64,000 bases of DNA from Maea johnstoni (lineage: Eukaryota > Annelida > Polychaeta > Spionida > Magelonidae). The translations under genes and the position numbers were made by a program. The stretch's first letter is position 1; the number at the start of each line of letters is the position of its first letter. Below are positions 32,291 through 41,735 of the stretch, piece by piece. The DNA is taken from positions 23,752,970 to 23,816,969 of the forward strand of contig OZ012697.1 in assembly GCA_963942565.1 (NCBI GenBank), in the 5' to 3' direction. Under the pieces are notes generated by a model that was not told the DNA's origin, did not search any database, and worked only from the letters and a program-made list of their open reading frames with translations.

Positions 32291-32573
32291 TTCCTTGGTC
32301 CTCTTAGGATCTGAAGGCTCTGATCGAAAGCGATCTGTTAGACTTTTATAAGTTTCCCACAAATGCAAATTTACAAGAGTATCGTGCATAAAAGGTAAAA
32401 GGAGGACAGGTCATTCGTGCCAGCAAAAAGAATAGTTGGCACGAATATGTATCAAAAGTAAAAACTATATATTCAATGAAAAAATGCACGGACATGGTCT
32501 GTAAAATCAAGGGTAAGGGGCGGTCCTACCATAAAACATTTTAAGAAGAATGGAAAAAAAATAACACAACCAA

Positions 32574-33140
32574 GTGATATTGCCAATACCTGAATGGGGA
32601 GGTGTTTTTCAAAGACTTCTCTCCAGTGCCTTTGAAAGGTTTTTAACAATATTTGGGAAACTGGAGAGATTCCACTTTCTTGGAGAGAATAACCACCATC
32701 ATACCCAGTGCCAAGCCAGGAAAAGACTACAAAGATCCAAATTATTACCGCCCAATAGCTTTGACCAGCTGTGTCTGCAAGACCTTGGAAAGAATTACTA
32801 TTGATCGTCTTTTGGTTTCTTGGATCTTCTTCACTCATCACTGAAGCCCAAAGTGGCTTCTGGAAAATACAAATCACAATGGATCATCTTGTGCGTTTTT
32901 GAAACTTTTGTAAGAGAGGAATTTTTAAATGGGGAACATGTGGATTTTCGATCTTGAAAAGGCATATGACACCACTTGGAAATATGGAATAATGAATATA
33001 ATATGGATCTCAGGGAATACTTACCACTTTTTATTCAAAACTTTTTATCCGAAAGAAAATTTCAAGTCAGAGTAGGGACATATCTCTCTGATTTATATGA
33101 GCAAGAAATGGAAGTTCCGATGGTATCATTTTGTTGTGAA
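32574..33140 (+). pseudogene. Jockey-like LINE reverse-transcriptase fragment
   Basis: In shifting frames the plus strand encodes SAKPGKDYKDPNYYRPIALT, then SGFWKIQITMDHLVRF, FDLEKAYDTTWKYGIM and PLFIQNFLSERKFQVRVG, followed by EMEVP (normally EMGVPQG). This is the order of the palm and finger motifs of Jockey-type RTs. The frame is broken by several shifts, the motif spacing is uneven, and both ends are missing. It is a dead 5'- and 3'-truncated remnant of a LINE family unrelated to the L1-like ones nearby. Confidence 0.75.
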
Positions 33141-33377
33141 TTACTCACGATGACGCCGACACGGTGCACGGAGGAAGCCAGGGACAAGACAGGTTCGATA
33201 TATCCAAGGTGCTATGCCGAAGTGCCGTTCAGAACAAAGGCAGCGGCGGGAGAGGGTTAAGGTCACTGCCACTGCGGCTGCGCGCTATATCCACCACATT
33301 CCCCCCCCGGTGTATTTTTTTTTAGAGTTTTCTTCAACAAAATGTCTACATATTTACAATGCCTGACCAACATCAGG
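33141..33377. other. No gene seen; 3' flank of the TatD-like sequence
   Basis: GC-richer stretch with a C-run at 33301-33308. It adjoins the stop of the TatD-like C-terminal half on the minus strand. Confidence 0.3.
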
Positions 33378-33684
33378 CTACATGGCCAGATTATACATGG
33401 CCCTTGCGTTCCTTCTTGTGTGGCAAAGCACATCCCTTAAAGGAATGTGCTTTAGCCGGGTCACTTCCTCTGCAACCCCAATGGCCATTGTCGGTTCACT
33501 GTTGGCTTTTGTTCCCTTGAGCTGTTTGAAATACGGCGCATCCGTTTCCAAAAGTAGGCGGTTCAATGAGATTTCATTGGCGGTGTTTCTTGTTTTCCAG
33601 TTGTATGGCCATGAGATCATTGGTGTTAACCCCACATAGGAATTGGGGAAAAGATGCAACCACCTTTTCGCAACGACCCACTTC
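33378..33684 (-). pseudogene. ZnF-TatD sequence, C-terminal part, cut by an LTR element
   Basis: The minus-strand frame contains YVGLTPMISW, LNRLLLETDAPYF and the TatD-type end with VAEEVTRLKHIPLRDV and CHTRRNARAMYNL. LLLETDAPYF is the classical last metal-site motif of TatD nucleases, with the Asp present. The N-terminal part lies on the other side of the LTR element, from 38321. Whether this was a host gene or part of an older retroelement is not clear. It is broken. Confidence 0.75.
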
Positions 33685-34020
33685 TGTGGGATTTCTAGCA
33701 TCAATCATGACGAGTCGTGACCGTGTCATGATTGGCACAAGAAACCCTACAGACAGACCAAGAGAACATATATTATGAAATAAAGATATACATAAAAACG
33801 TGAACACTCACCTAATCAGCCGTCACTCCAGCTCCTGAACGCCCGGGCGAAGGATACGTGGGTGGAAGGATGACTATGAAACTGCGTAGTAGCATTCAAT
33901 ACCAGTGATAGTCAAGAAGTGTCCTTTGACAACGGCGGGAGTATCCTATTTATATCTAGTGAGATCTACGAGACCCGCGCCACCACGCCGGTGACGTAGT
34001 GCTAGCGTGAATATACCACA
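33685..34020 (-). repeat. 3' LTR of the Gypsy-like element
   Basis: 336 bp. In element sense it runs TGTGGTATA...AATCCCACA. It is preceded in element sense by the polypurine tract. Confidence 0.9.
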
Positions 34021-34037
34021 CTTTCCCCCTTTTATTA
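34021..34037 (-). promoter_or_regulatory. Polypurine tract of the Gypsy-like element
   Basis: On the minus strand AAAAGGGGGAAAG directly abuts the first base of the 3' LTR, as expected for the plus-strand primer. Confidence 0.85.
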
Positions 34038-34463
34038 AAAGGAGAGAGATATATATATTTGATAATATAATATATCAAGGGGATGAAATCAATGATTCCA
34101 AAAGAAATCACACAACTATAGTGAAGTGTGATATATGAGAATTTTATAGGATATTATATAAAATAACAGGAATAAAAATGAACTTAAAGAAATACAACTT
34201 AATAGTTAAAATACTAAAGAAATAGGATCTTATAAGAGAAAGTAATGTATAAGAAATTAAACCATAGAGATTTAAATTAACATTCAAAGTAATCAAAGAA
34301 ATATGATTAGAAAGATAAGAAAGCAATAGGAAAACATGAAATAAATATAATTGATGATTCCTCTTTGTGGATGCCAGGCACATTCCTTTTAGGAAGTTTC
34401 TAGCAAACCACTGAGGAATCATTCATTGTATCGTTTCTAAGTAAAAACTTACAAACGATACAA

Positions 34464-36608
34464 TCATGCAGTGTTTGCGTTGCAAGTACGAACAAGATCG
34501 GATAGCTTAACATCTCTGATGTTAGCTATCTCTTTAGCCGTATCGAAATACGACCAAGAGGTACCGAGACCTGATTTGCCGTACACCGGTAGAACTGGTG
34601 AATCAGATTCCAGAAGGAAGCGATCTTCTGGAATTTGCCGCACAGACCGGCATTGCCATTCCTTATTTATGGACTTGGCAGTGATCCCAAACATAACTTT
34701 TGGGAACACCTCTATCCACTGGCTTATTTCATCAGTGCTTCCGATGAAACCGTGACGGTGGATGGGCAGGTGCTGGTATCCATTTGTCTTAAGAAAGTGT
34801 AGCATCCGCACTGATGCTCGGTCCCCATTGTCGTGGTCACGACAATGAAGGACCAGAACTTTCTTCAACTCCTGGACCCAGGGCAGGACCAAATGCAAGA
34901 AATGGTCCTGCGCACTGCACCTGAAATAATCACAGTTGCACTGTGGTCCCCCATTGGTACCACAGTCGCAAGCTTGTGACAAGTCGTACTCAATCTCCCC
35001 TAGTCCAACGACTTTGTCCTGGACTAGGAGAGACCTTAGACGATGAGCCAGGACAGATAGGCTTGGTGAAGACAACATCGCTTTTGGGTGTATCCCCACC
35101 GTTAACGCCACTCTACCCTGGGTATCACCGTCATGGTGCGACTTAATATGGTCCCAGTGGTCCCGGAAGACATAGTTAGCAACCATTTTGGTCACCGACC
35201 AGTCATCCCGGTGGAACCGCTGGGCTAATTGATCCAGAGAAGCCGCTATGGTTCTCTGGAGCAATAAGTCCAGATGCATGTGGGAGTCCACAAATTCAAT
35301 GGCACTCGGCTCCTCAGTCGCTTCAGGAAGCGGCTCAGCGAACAGAGTACCACTGAGATTCATGGGCTGGTGCCACATGCGGAAGGCCTCTCTATGTGCC
35401 GGTGACAGCAGAGTGAGGATCTGAGCCAGAACTTCCCAGTGGATCAGTGCCAGCACTCGGTTAGGAGGCGAACACCGATACCACATGGGTCTCAGTGGAG
35501 TTTTCTTTGCAAGGATAAACTCCACTGATTTCATCTGCTGTTGCTCCGCTTCGGAGAACCAGTCAGATGCAGATACTGACTCAGTTGTGTAGAGCGCCTC
35601 TTCGTGTATTAACACAAAGAGCTGCTCTAGGGAGTCACATTTCAAGATATGCGCTAGAAAATGCAACGCCCCATACACCAGCCTACCCCAGGTCATTGTG
35701 ACCTGTTTGTAGGTCTGGCCACTCTTCTGGTGGTGCCTTAGGTGCGTATCCATGTCTTCGGAGACATAGATACGGCACTTCCAGCACACCTGTAGCGGAT
35801 TTAAGAACCACAGGAGATGCCGGAGCATCATGTGATGCCTGAAGGTATGCTCCGGACCAGTTAGAGGACAAAGAGGACAAGCACGTCCACGCTTTGCTGG
35901 AACAGCAGGAGCAGTGGGGGCTGCCCTCTTAGTACCTTTACTGGTACCAGGAGCCACGGTTGAAGCGTATGAGCGGGGACCACCCGAAGTTTTCGGGCGG
36001 GCCCCCTGGCCGAAAGGTTTGGGGCCAGTCGTAGACTTTTTGTCTGACTGGACTCCCTTAGGACCTGAAGCCGCACCGGACTTTTGCTCTTTTAGAACAA
36101 AAGCAGGTCCTAGATGAACCACAGTCTCAGGCGTACCCCGAAGCCGCATCTTCTGGTTGTACCTCTTCCTTGCCGCCTTTGAGGGGAAGGAACTCGGAAT
36201 TGGAGTAGAGGTATGACAAGAAGAAGCGACCCCAGATTTCTCCTGCTTAGAGGAACTACTCCGCCGATTAGATCCTCCCTGGACAAGGGTGAACCCATCG
36301 GACAAAGAGCTCCTCGAAGCCGAAGAAAGGTTTTGCGGCGCAGAGTTCCTCTTTAACAAGGCACTACCACACTCAACAGAGCTCTCCATTATAGGATGGC
36401 TACCGTCTTGTGTGGAGTTTCTCGTTTCGGAGGAACTCCTAACCATGGAAGAATCCTGTTCACTTAGAACAGAATCCTCCCGAGGAGGGGACAGAAGCAA
36501 CCTTTCGGCGCTTCCATCCACCTCCAGATCAGAGGGTTCAGAGGGACCAAGTAGTTGGTCCTCTGAAACCACCGATATCCCTACATCCATAGCTTCGGGA
36601 GAAGCCAT
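34464..36608 (-). CDS. LTR-element ORF: zinc finger plus TatD nuclease domain, 714 aa
   Basis: Residues 1-240 are Ser/Pro/Lys-rich and disordered. A zinc-finger pair follows, with CPLCPLTG at 244-251, His258 and His264, then CWKC at 275-278 with nearby His. A linker holds ALIHWEVLAQILTLL near 387-401. The TatD domain (about 436-714) keeps the metal-site motifs: DSHMHLD (His443, His445), VGIHP at 504-508, GLGEIEYD at 535-542, VLHCRDH at 586-592, HRHGFIGS at 617-624 and LLESDSP at 665-671. TatD enzymes are metal-dependent 3'-5' DNases. The ORF lies downstream of the integrase piece, where retrovirus-like elements carry extra genes. It shares the same domain order with the LINE ORF1 at 21859-23688. 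What it does for the element is unknown. Confidence 0.88.
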   Translation of the reverse strand: MASPEAMDVGISVVSEDQLLGPSEPSDLEVDGSAERLLLSPPREDSVLSEQDSSMVRSSSETRNSTQDGSHPIMESSVECGSALLKRNSAPQNLSSASRSSLSDGFTLVQGGSNRRSSSSKQEKSGVASSCHTSTPIPSSFPSKAARKRYNQKMRLRGTPETVVHLGPAFVLKEQKSGAASGPKGVQSDKKSTTGPKPFGQGARPKTSGGPRSYASTVAPGTSKGTKRAAPTAPAVPAKRGRACPLCPLTGPEHTFRHHMMLRHLLWFLNPLQVCWKCRIYVSEDMDTHLRHHQKSGQTYKQVTMTWGRLVYGALHFLAHILKCDSLEQLFVLIHEEALYTTESVSASDWFSEAEQQQMKSVEFILAKKTPLRPMWYRCSPPNRVLALIHWEVLAQILTLLSPAHREAFRMWHQPMNLSGTLFAEPLPEATEEPSAIEFVDSHMHLDLLLQRTIAASLDQLAQRFHRDDWSVTKMVANYVFRDHWDHIKSHHDGDTQGRVALTVGIHPKAMLSSPSLSVLAHRLRSLLVQDKVVGLGEIEYDLSQACDCGTNGGPQCNCDYFRCSAQDHFLHLVLPWVQELKKVLVLHCRDHDNGDRASVRMLHFLKTNGYQHLPIHRHGFIGSTDEISQWIEVFPKVMFGITAKSINKEWQCRSVRQIPEDRFLLESDSPVLPVYGKSGLGTSWSYFDTAKEIANIRDVKLSDLVRTCNANTA

Positions 36609-36659
36609 GCAAGTAGAGACTGTGGGGGCACCAACCTCCGACGTAGAAAGCGGAGGCAG

Positions 36660-37163
36660 TTACCCCCCAGATGGAATGCCTGGGAGCCCCGGAAGAGGGT
36701 GCTCAGCCCCACTGCTCCCTGCCAAGGGGGTCAGCCCAAGACAAGGGAGCGGAGGCAAGCCTCCTCCGTAACTCCCAGAGGCAAAGGAGAGAACAGGTGC
36801 TCCTGTAGCCGTACTCCCTTCGCTAGGAATAGAGGAGACCAGAGAGGTCTCCACATCACCAGCGGAGGGAACACACACCACAGGCGCAACCTTTTCCTCT
36901 GTAGTGGTATTAGTTTCCGAACCGGTGATAGAGGAGACAACTTGTATGGTAGTGTCTTCCTCTACAATCACCGGTTTCGAAACCGAGATTTGGGTTAACT
37001 GATGTGACAAACCGTCGGCTGAAGTTGAGCCACTTGAGTCATCCATAATGGATGACTCTGCCGAACTGTCTGTAGAATCATTACTTTTCTTTTTCCCACC
37101 CCCCACCCCCCCCCCCCCCCCCCCCCTTGCGTTTCCCTTTTGGCATCTGAAAGTGAGAACAAG
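36660..37163 (-). other. Ser/Thr-rich reading frame of the LTR element
   Basis: A low-complexity frame (SSAESSIMDDSSG, VVSSITGSETNTTTEE) lies between the PHD and TatD frames. It contains a run of about 22 C on the plus strand (37105-37126), which reads as glycines in element sense and is prone to length error. It may be an N-terminal extension of the TatD protein or a separate short protein. Confidence 0.5.
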
Positions 37164-37195
37164 AATAAAGCACTAAGTTAGATTTCAAGACTAAA

Positions 37196-37618
37196 CTAAA
37201 ATCTTTGAACCATGCATTTCCGCTTTGGTTTACTTGTGCCATTAGATTGTTTAGTATTTGTGAGGCTTACCTGTTCCTGAAAGAGAAAAGACAAGTCCAC
37301 TAAATCTAACACCAAATCTTGTTCAATGCAAGAAGAACATGACCAAGACTTATGCGAATTATTGACTAATTCACTGAATTGTTTTTTCGTTATAGGTATA
37401 CATTGACAATGATACCATTTGCTACATGAATCGCAACAAACTGCATCATCATCATCATAAACCTCCTTAGAACACTTCCCACAAGGAGATTTCTTTTCCT
37501 CAGGAAAATCGCGATCTAGCATACTTTCCTCCCCCTCAAGCTTCTCAGAGTCCTCAAATAATTTTTCAGGACACGTAGAAACCAGAGAAGGTTCAGTAAC
37601 CAAATCGGAGTTCTGCAT
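37196..37618 (-). CDS. LTR-element ORF: PHD-type zinc finger protein, 140 aa
   Basis: Residues 46-97 show a C4HC3 pattern: CGKC, CCDSC, WYHCQC and WSCSSC in order. This is a PHD finger, the fold that usually reads histone H3 tails. The upstream 45 residues are acidic and the end is basic (KPKRKC). It lies between the integrase piece and the TatD frame. In a retroelement a PHD finger could steer integration or bind chromatin, but that is inference. Short PHD fingers are also known in other retroelement proteins. Confidence 0.8.
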   Translation of the reverse strand: MQNSDLVTEPSLVSTCPEKLFEDSEKLEGEESMLDRDFPEEKKSPCGKCSKEVYDDDDAVCCDSCSKWYHCQCIPITKKQFSELVNNSHKSWSCSSCIEQDLVLDLVDLSFLFQEQVSLTNTKQSNGTSKPKRKCMVQRF

Positions 37619-37900
37619 CTAACGAAACAATAAATTCAGATTCCGGAAGTTCCGAAATTTTTTTATCTAGGAAAAGATCATGTCTTTTCCTCCTCATCCA
37701 AACTGGAATATTTTCAGTTCGGTAAGGAATTAGTTGATCATGATGAATCGTAAACTCTCGTTTACGATCCTGAATCCTATATAAAGGATGTCTAGCCTTA
37801 ACTACCAAATAAGGTCCTTTATATGGGGACCTCAGTTTATTACTCAGACCAACTTTAACGGACTGGTCCTTTTTAAGGACTAAATCCCCCTTATTATATG
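37593..37900 (-). pseudogene. Integrase C-terminal piece of a Gypsy-like pol
   Basis: On the minus strand the frame reads through GDLVLKKDQSVKVG, LRSPYKGPYLVVKARHPLY and HHDQLIPY, the typical post-catalytic domain of Gypsy integrases. It is the only recognisable part of pol. It gives the family assignment of the element. Confidence 0.75.
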
Positions 37901-37903
37901 GGG

Positions 37904-37953
37904 AAATCTATTGGGCTTTGCCCGCGCAGGTTCGAATCCTGCCGACTGCGCCA
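37904..37953 (-). promoter_or_regulatory. Primer-binding site, extended match to the 3' half of tRNA-Ser
   Basis: One base inside the 5' LTR the minus strand reads TGGCGCAGTCGGCAGG, the complement of a Ser-tRNA 3' end including CCA. The match does not stop at the usual 18 nt. The plus strand continues through the T arm (GCAGGTTCGAATCCTGC), a variable arm and part of the anticodon stem (GAAATCTATTGGG), about 50 nt in all. Confidence 0.85.
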
Positions 37954-37954
37954 T

Positions 37955-38316
37955 TGTGGGATTTCTAGGATCAATCATGACGAGTCGTGACCGTGTCATG
38001 ATTGGCAGAAGAAACCCTACAGACAGACTAAGAGAACATGTATTATGAAATAAAGAGATACATAAAAACGTGAACACTCACCTAATCAGCCGTCACTCCA
38101 GCTCCTGAACGCCCGGGCGAAGGATACGTGGGTGGAAGGATGACTATGAAACTGCGTAGTAGCATTCAATACCAGTGATAGTCAAGAAGTGTCCTTTGAC
38201 AACGGCGGGAGTATCCTATTTATATCACCCAGGTCTCTTAGGATCTCACAGGGGGTGAGATCTACGAGACCCGCGCCACCACGCCGGTGACGTAGTGCTA
38301 GCGTAAATATACCACA
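37955..38316 (-). repeat. 5' LTR of the Gypsy-like element
   Basis: 362 bp with the same ends as the 3' LTR. It is followed on the plus strand by CTTC, the target duplication. Confidence 0.9.
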
Positions 38317-38320
38317 CTTC

Positions 38321-39330
38321 TCCGACATGCAATGAAAGTTGACCTTCCATTCCCTGGGCAAGAACCAGCGCAGCACTGTGAAGAGATCTTCCTCAGCATC
38401 CCCACAGTGGATAACCACAGGCTTGCTGAGCTCCACAGCAAGCAGGATCATCCTTTTGAAGGCCATCCGTTGGTTGCGCTTTGCCTCTTCAGACAACCTC
38501 CGATGGTAGTCCAAACCAATATCACCGATGGCTCTGATCATAGGAGAGCTAGCCAGGTCCTTGATCCAGCTGAAGGTTTGCTCATCAAGCTGTTTTGCCT
38601 TTGACGGATGCCAACCGATGGTACCGTACACTCGCTTGGACTGCAGGATCTCCCAGAACTGGGATTTGTTGGCCTGCAACCAATCTGGATAGGAGAAGTT
38701 GGTAACACATCCAAGAAAGTTGGGATTGTACCCAGGGAAGTACTTCCATAGGAACGCACTCAAACATCCTCGGAACTGGTGTCTGTTGTAGAGACGATCC
38801 AAATGGCAATGGGAATCTATGTAATCATCGCGACTGCTGTTGCTCTCTGCTTCTGGATTTTCTTTTTAGTGGATGTCTTTGTCTTTTTGCCTTCACCCAA
38901 ACGCAGAAGATGGTGCAGCCTCCTACAATGTAGGAATGTAGAGATTCGCGTTGGAGAATCAGGATTCCGACCATTCAAAGGAGGCAAACTACAACGATGA
39001 TCGTAGGCATCCAGGACCTTCCGTTCTTCCACGTCGAAAACTAGCCCAGAGCTGCAAACTTCTTTTTTACGACCAACTCCAGCAGGGCCTTCTCGGATGA
39101 CAATCGCAATTGTCGGAGCAGATATTGGATGAACTTCTCAACCAACATCGAGAAATGTGCCATGTGCTTGACCAGATCGAAAGGGCCATGAGCTTTTACA
39201 TGCGATGCTATCTCAAACCTCCGGCACGTCCATCAGGCTGTGGTTGGATAAAGAAACCACCATAGTTTGGAAACATGGTACTTGAGGACGTGCTTCTTTA
39301 AGTGAGGAACATTACAGGAAAGTTACACGA
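38321..39330 (-). pseudogene. ZnF-TatD sequence, N-terminal part, cut by an LTR element
   Basis: On the minus strand from about 39310 downward, broken frames show a zinc-finger-like stretch (LKKHVLKYH, LWWFLYP, WTCRRFE). A helical segment (FSMLVEKFIQYLL) and then the TatD start follow: IDSHCHLDRLYNRHQ near 38820, GTIGWHP, AIGDIGLDYHRR, PVVIHCGDAEED and FHCMSEK, right up to the LTR. The motif order and the WWFLYP/CW-C finger match those of the LTR-element ORF and the LINE ORF1. It is a third member of the same family, broken in several places and interrupted by the LTR element. The C-terminal part is at 33378-33684. Confidence 0.75.
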
Positions 39331-39529
39331 TATGCATGCCAACTTCCTAGAGACTGGCGTGACTCATGTACACTATGCGTGTTAGATTTCTGAAAATCAC
39401 CCTTATTCACACTGGTCAGGCGCATGATTACACGTTGAAAATATAGAGGGCAGCACCTCCACCAACATCTCTAAAGTACATAGGTTGTTACAATGTTTGT
39501 CTGTTGGTGTTATAGGCCATGACATCTCT
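39331..39529. other. No feature seen
   Basis: Short interval between the TatD-like remnant and the Helitron helicase remnant, with nothing recognisable. Confidence 0.3.
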
Positions 39530-40562
39530 TCACTTGGGGAAAATGTGAAGGGCAGAAATATATTCTTCTTTATTAACATCAATCAATCTTGTTTTTAGTA
39601 AATTATAGCCTTTAGGAAGACAACAGCCAACTCTTGCTCTATCGAGCAGTTTAGAAAATCTCTTGTAAGTGCCCTGTAGACATTTTGCTAAAAAAAAGCA
39701 GGTTGAAATAGATGCCATAGGATATGATTTTTAAAGATTTGTTTACCACGTACAGGACACAATTGGAATAAATCTCCTATAACTGTAACTTTACGATAAC
39801 TGAAAGGTTGATGATTACTCTGTTACCTCACTCATTCCTCTGCTGATGATGGTGAACATTTCTGACATGATCATGTTTGAGTTTCAGAAGTACTTGAGCT
39901 GAAACTGGAACATATTCATTGTATGTAACCAAAATATTCAATAGGGAATGAACTGTTTGACCATGAATATTTCTCGAAGCTGTACCAGCCGGAGCATAAA
40001 CAAAAACAGGTGATTTACCAGATAAAATGGCATGACAATGTTGAATATATGCAATTATCACATTAACAAGAAAATGTTTTTCTGTTCCTCTTCCACCACT
40101 TATACAAAGTCTCAAGGGTTGTGAATCTTGAAAACAATGATTTGTAACCAATTGAAATGTGTGATGCTGAGATTGATTAGAGTAGCAATTGCATTCTTTA
40201 ACTCTTGTTGTGACGATTGCATTTTTAAACTCTTGTTGTGACGATTGCATTTTTAAACTCTTGTTGTGACATTCTGCAAGCCGGTAAGTCATGAGATACA
40301 TGGATGTCATACAATATGTAAGGTTGTAAATTAACCCTGCAGTAGATGTTGACATCTTGGAGAGATGAATCATTAACAGCAGAATGCTCATAGACATCAT
40401 CACCAGGTTCACTGTTATAGTGCTGAGCTTTGATGTCATTTGCAAAAGCAAAATATGATTAATTGATCTGTCAAAAATCACGTTATTCATTCTGAAATGT
40501 GCTTGAGCAGTATCAAAAGGTCCAATGAGGGCATTCTCACTTCTATGTGGTAAAAGCAACAT
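39530..40562 (-). pseudogene. Helitron-type PIF1 helicase fragment, decayed
   Basis: The minus-strand frame at 39828-40562 contains PLRLCISGGRGTEKHFLVNV (a damaged Walker A; the intact form is GGAGTGKS), YIQHCHAILSGKSPVFVYAP and RNIHGQTVHSLL. The frame at 39530-39718 continues with FSKLLDRARVGCCLP and NLLKTRLIDVN, the typical downstream helicase motifs. The Rep endonuclease is not seen, the Walker A is mutated and the frames are separated, so this is a dead fragment of a Helitron Rep/helicase gene. A 30-bp word (AACTCTTGTTGTGACGATTGC) is tandemly repeated near 40200-40270. Confidence 0.75.
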
Positions 40563-41272
40563 TAAATAACTATAAAAATATTCATTTGAGAATAGGTTTT
40601 GTCATTTCATGAAACCATATATTGTAAATAGGAATATGTAATAGGGGGCCTATATCTCGAATCAGACGCCAAGTTGACTTTATGTGGTTTTGGACACTGC
40701 TAAAACCATGAAGCAAAGTATGAAAGCCTTAATCTCTAGAACATCTATATTATTTCAAAATATATCTGTGGAATTGTCGTCTACAGTAGAGAATTCAGCT
40801 TGGGATTTTAGACTCATATCTTTAATCTGGAGTACTGACATTGGGGTAAATTGTTTTCTGGGTGCTATATAAATGTGTGGCATGTGGAGGGCTGTCTATG
40901 GTACTTCTGCAACTGAAAGACCCCTAGGAACAATGAAGAGAAGGGAATTTCTTCTCGGTTCTTTGTTTCTATCACAAATTTCTTTCCTACTTCCAGGTTT
41001 TTATATTGTCGCTGTATGACCTAAGCTGTTAAAAGTAACGTAAGAATCAGTTCCTTCCTTCCCTCATGAATTCCACTAAAGCCACACTAGTGCAACTATG
41101 TTCCAAGATTGCAACTCTTAGGCAGATCTTGAGGTTGTTTCATTTGTCATAGAAGCAAAAGAAAATTCACTGATAGGTGCACTAATGGCCAATGCCATAG
41201 CACAGCATACTGTATACCATGTTAATTTGGCAAATATCAAGTAATGTACTCGGAACGAATAAGTGTTTAAAG
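40563..41272. other. Intergenic, no gene seen
   Basis: No recognisable exon or repeat. It may include more of the decayed Helitron. Confidence 0.3.
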
Positions 41273-41400
41273 GCACATCGACTCACAAAGGTCATTTAGT
41301 ACCATAAGATATTAGCAAAAAGTGGTCCTTTGTCATTGTTGAAGAATAATGAAAAAGAGTAATTATTCTAGGTGAAAGAAGAAAGGGAGCTAGAGTAAGA
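41273..41400. repeat. Interspersed repeat shared with 43110-43230
   Basis: AAAGGCACATCG, ACAAAGGTCAT, GTGGTCCT and TCATTGTTGAAGAA occur in the same order at both places. Confidence 0.6.
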
Positions 41401-41444
41401 GAGGAGCCTTCAGATCCAAAGAGGTCCAAGGGATATTTTAGATA

Positions 41445-41620
41445 CAGGTGAACTTGGATATGACAGACCACTGTATGACAGATTTTTTGCATATGACGGA
41501 TGATATGCTTGGTCCCAGTCCAATGCATATCAAGTTTTCTTCATATGTATACGACAGATTTTGCATATGACGGACCAATTTTCCTGGTCCCATTGAGCCT
41601 GTCATATCCAAGTTCACCTG
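41445..41620. mobile_element. Mariner-like palindromic MITE, copy 2
   Basis: Ends CAGGTGAACTTGGATATGAC and its inverse, flanked by TA on both sides (41443-41444 and 41621-41622). It directly precedes the repeat at 41628. Confidence 0.85.
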
Positions 41621-41627
41621 TACAGGG

Positions 41628-41735
41628 AATCGATAGACAGATACACACATTCCCCTTCTTTTATAAGGCGTGCAGGGTGCCACACCAGTTAAGGGTTCCC
41701 AGGGAGGTGTCAACTCCTATTGCACACCATTAGGT
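41628..41735. repeat. Interspersed repeat shared with 32165-32290 (inverted)
   Basis: CTTTTATAAGGCG, GGGTTCCCAGGGAGG and CCTATTGCACACCA match the inverse of the sequence at 32165-32290. Confidence 0.6.

Larger units (their letters stand above)
33685..38316 (-). mobile_element. Gypsy-like LTR element carrying PHD and ZnF-TatD ORFs; not autonomous
   Basis: LTRs at 33685-34020 (336 bp) and 37955-38316 (362 bp) have TG...CA ends. They differ at about six positions plus one length difference near their promoter-distal end. A 4-bp duplication CTTC flanks the whole (33681-33684 and 38317-38320). The element reads on the minus strand: 5' LTR, primer-binding site, an integrase C-terminal piece, a PHD-finger ORF, a Ser/Thr-rich frame, a 714-aa ZnF-TatD ORF, a polypurine tract and the 3' LTR. 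Gag, protease, RT and RNase H are not present, so it cannot move by itself. LTR divergence near 2% suggests a fairly young insertion, older than the BEL element. Confidence 0.85.

Noticed and set aside
32030-32389. 119-residue minus-strand protein
   Set aside because: Its SPFFYKASRVP part is a repeat also found at 41628-41735, with the frame not kept outside it.
36289-36771. 160-residue plus-strand protein
   Set aside because: It is antisense to the Ser-rich N-terminus of the LTR-element ORF and has only the mirror of its composition.
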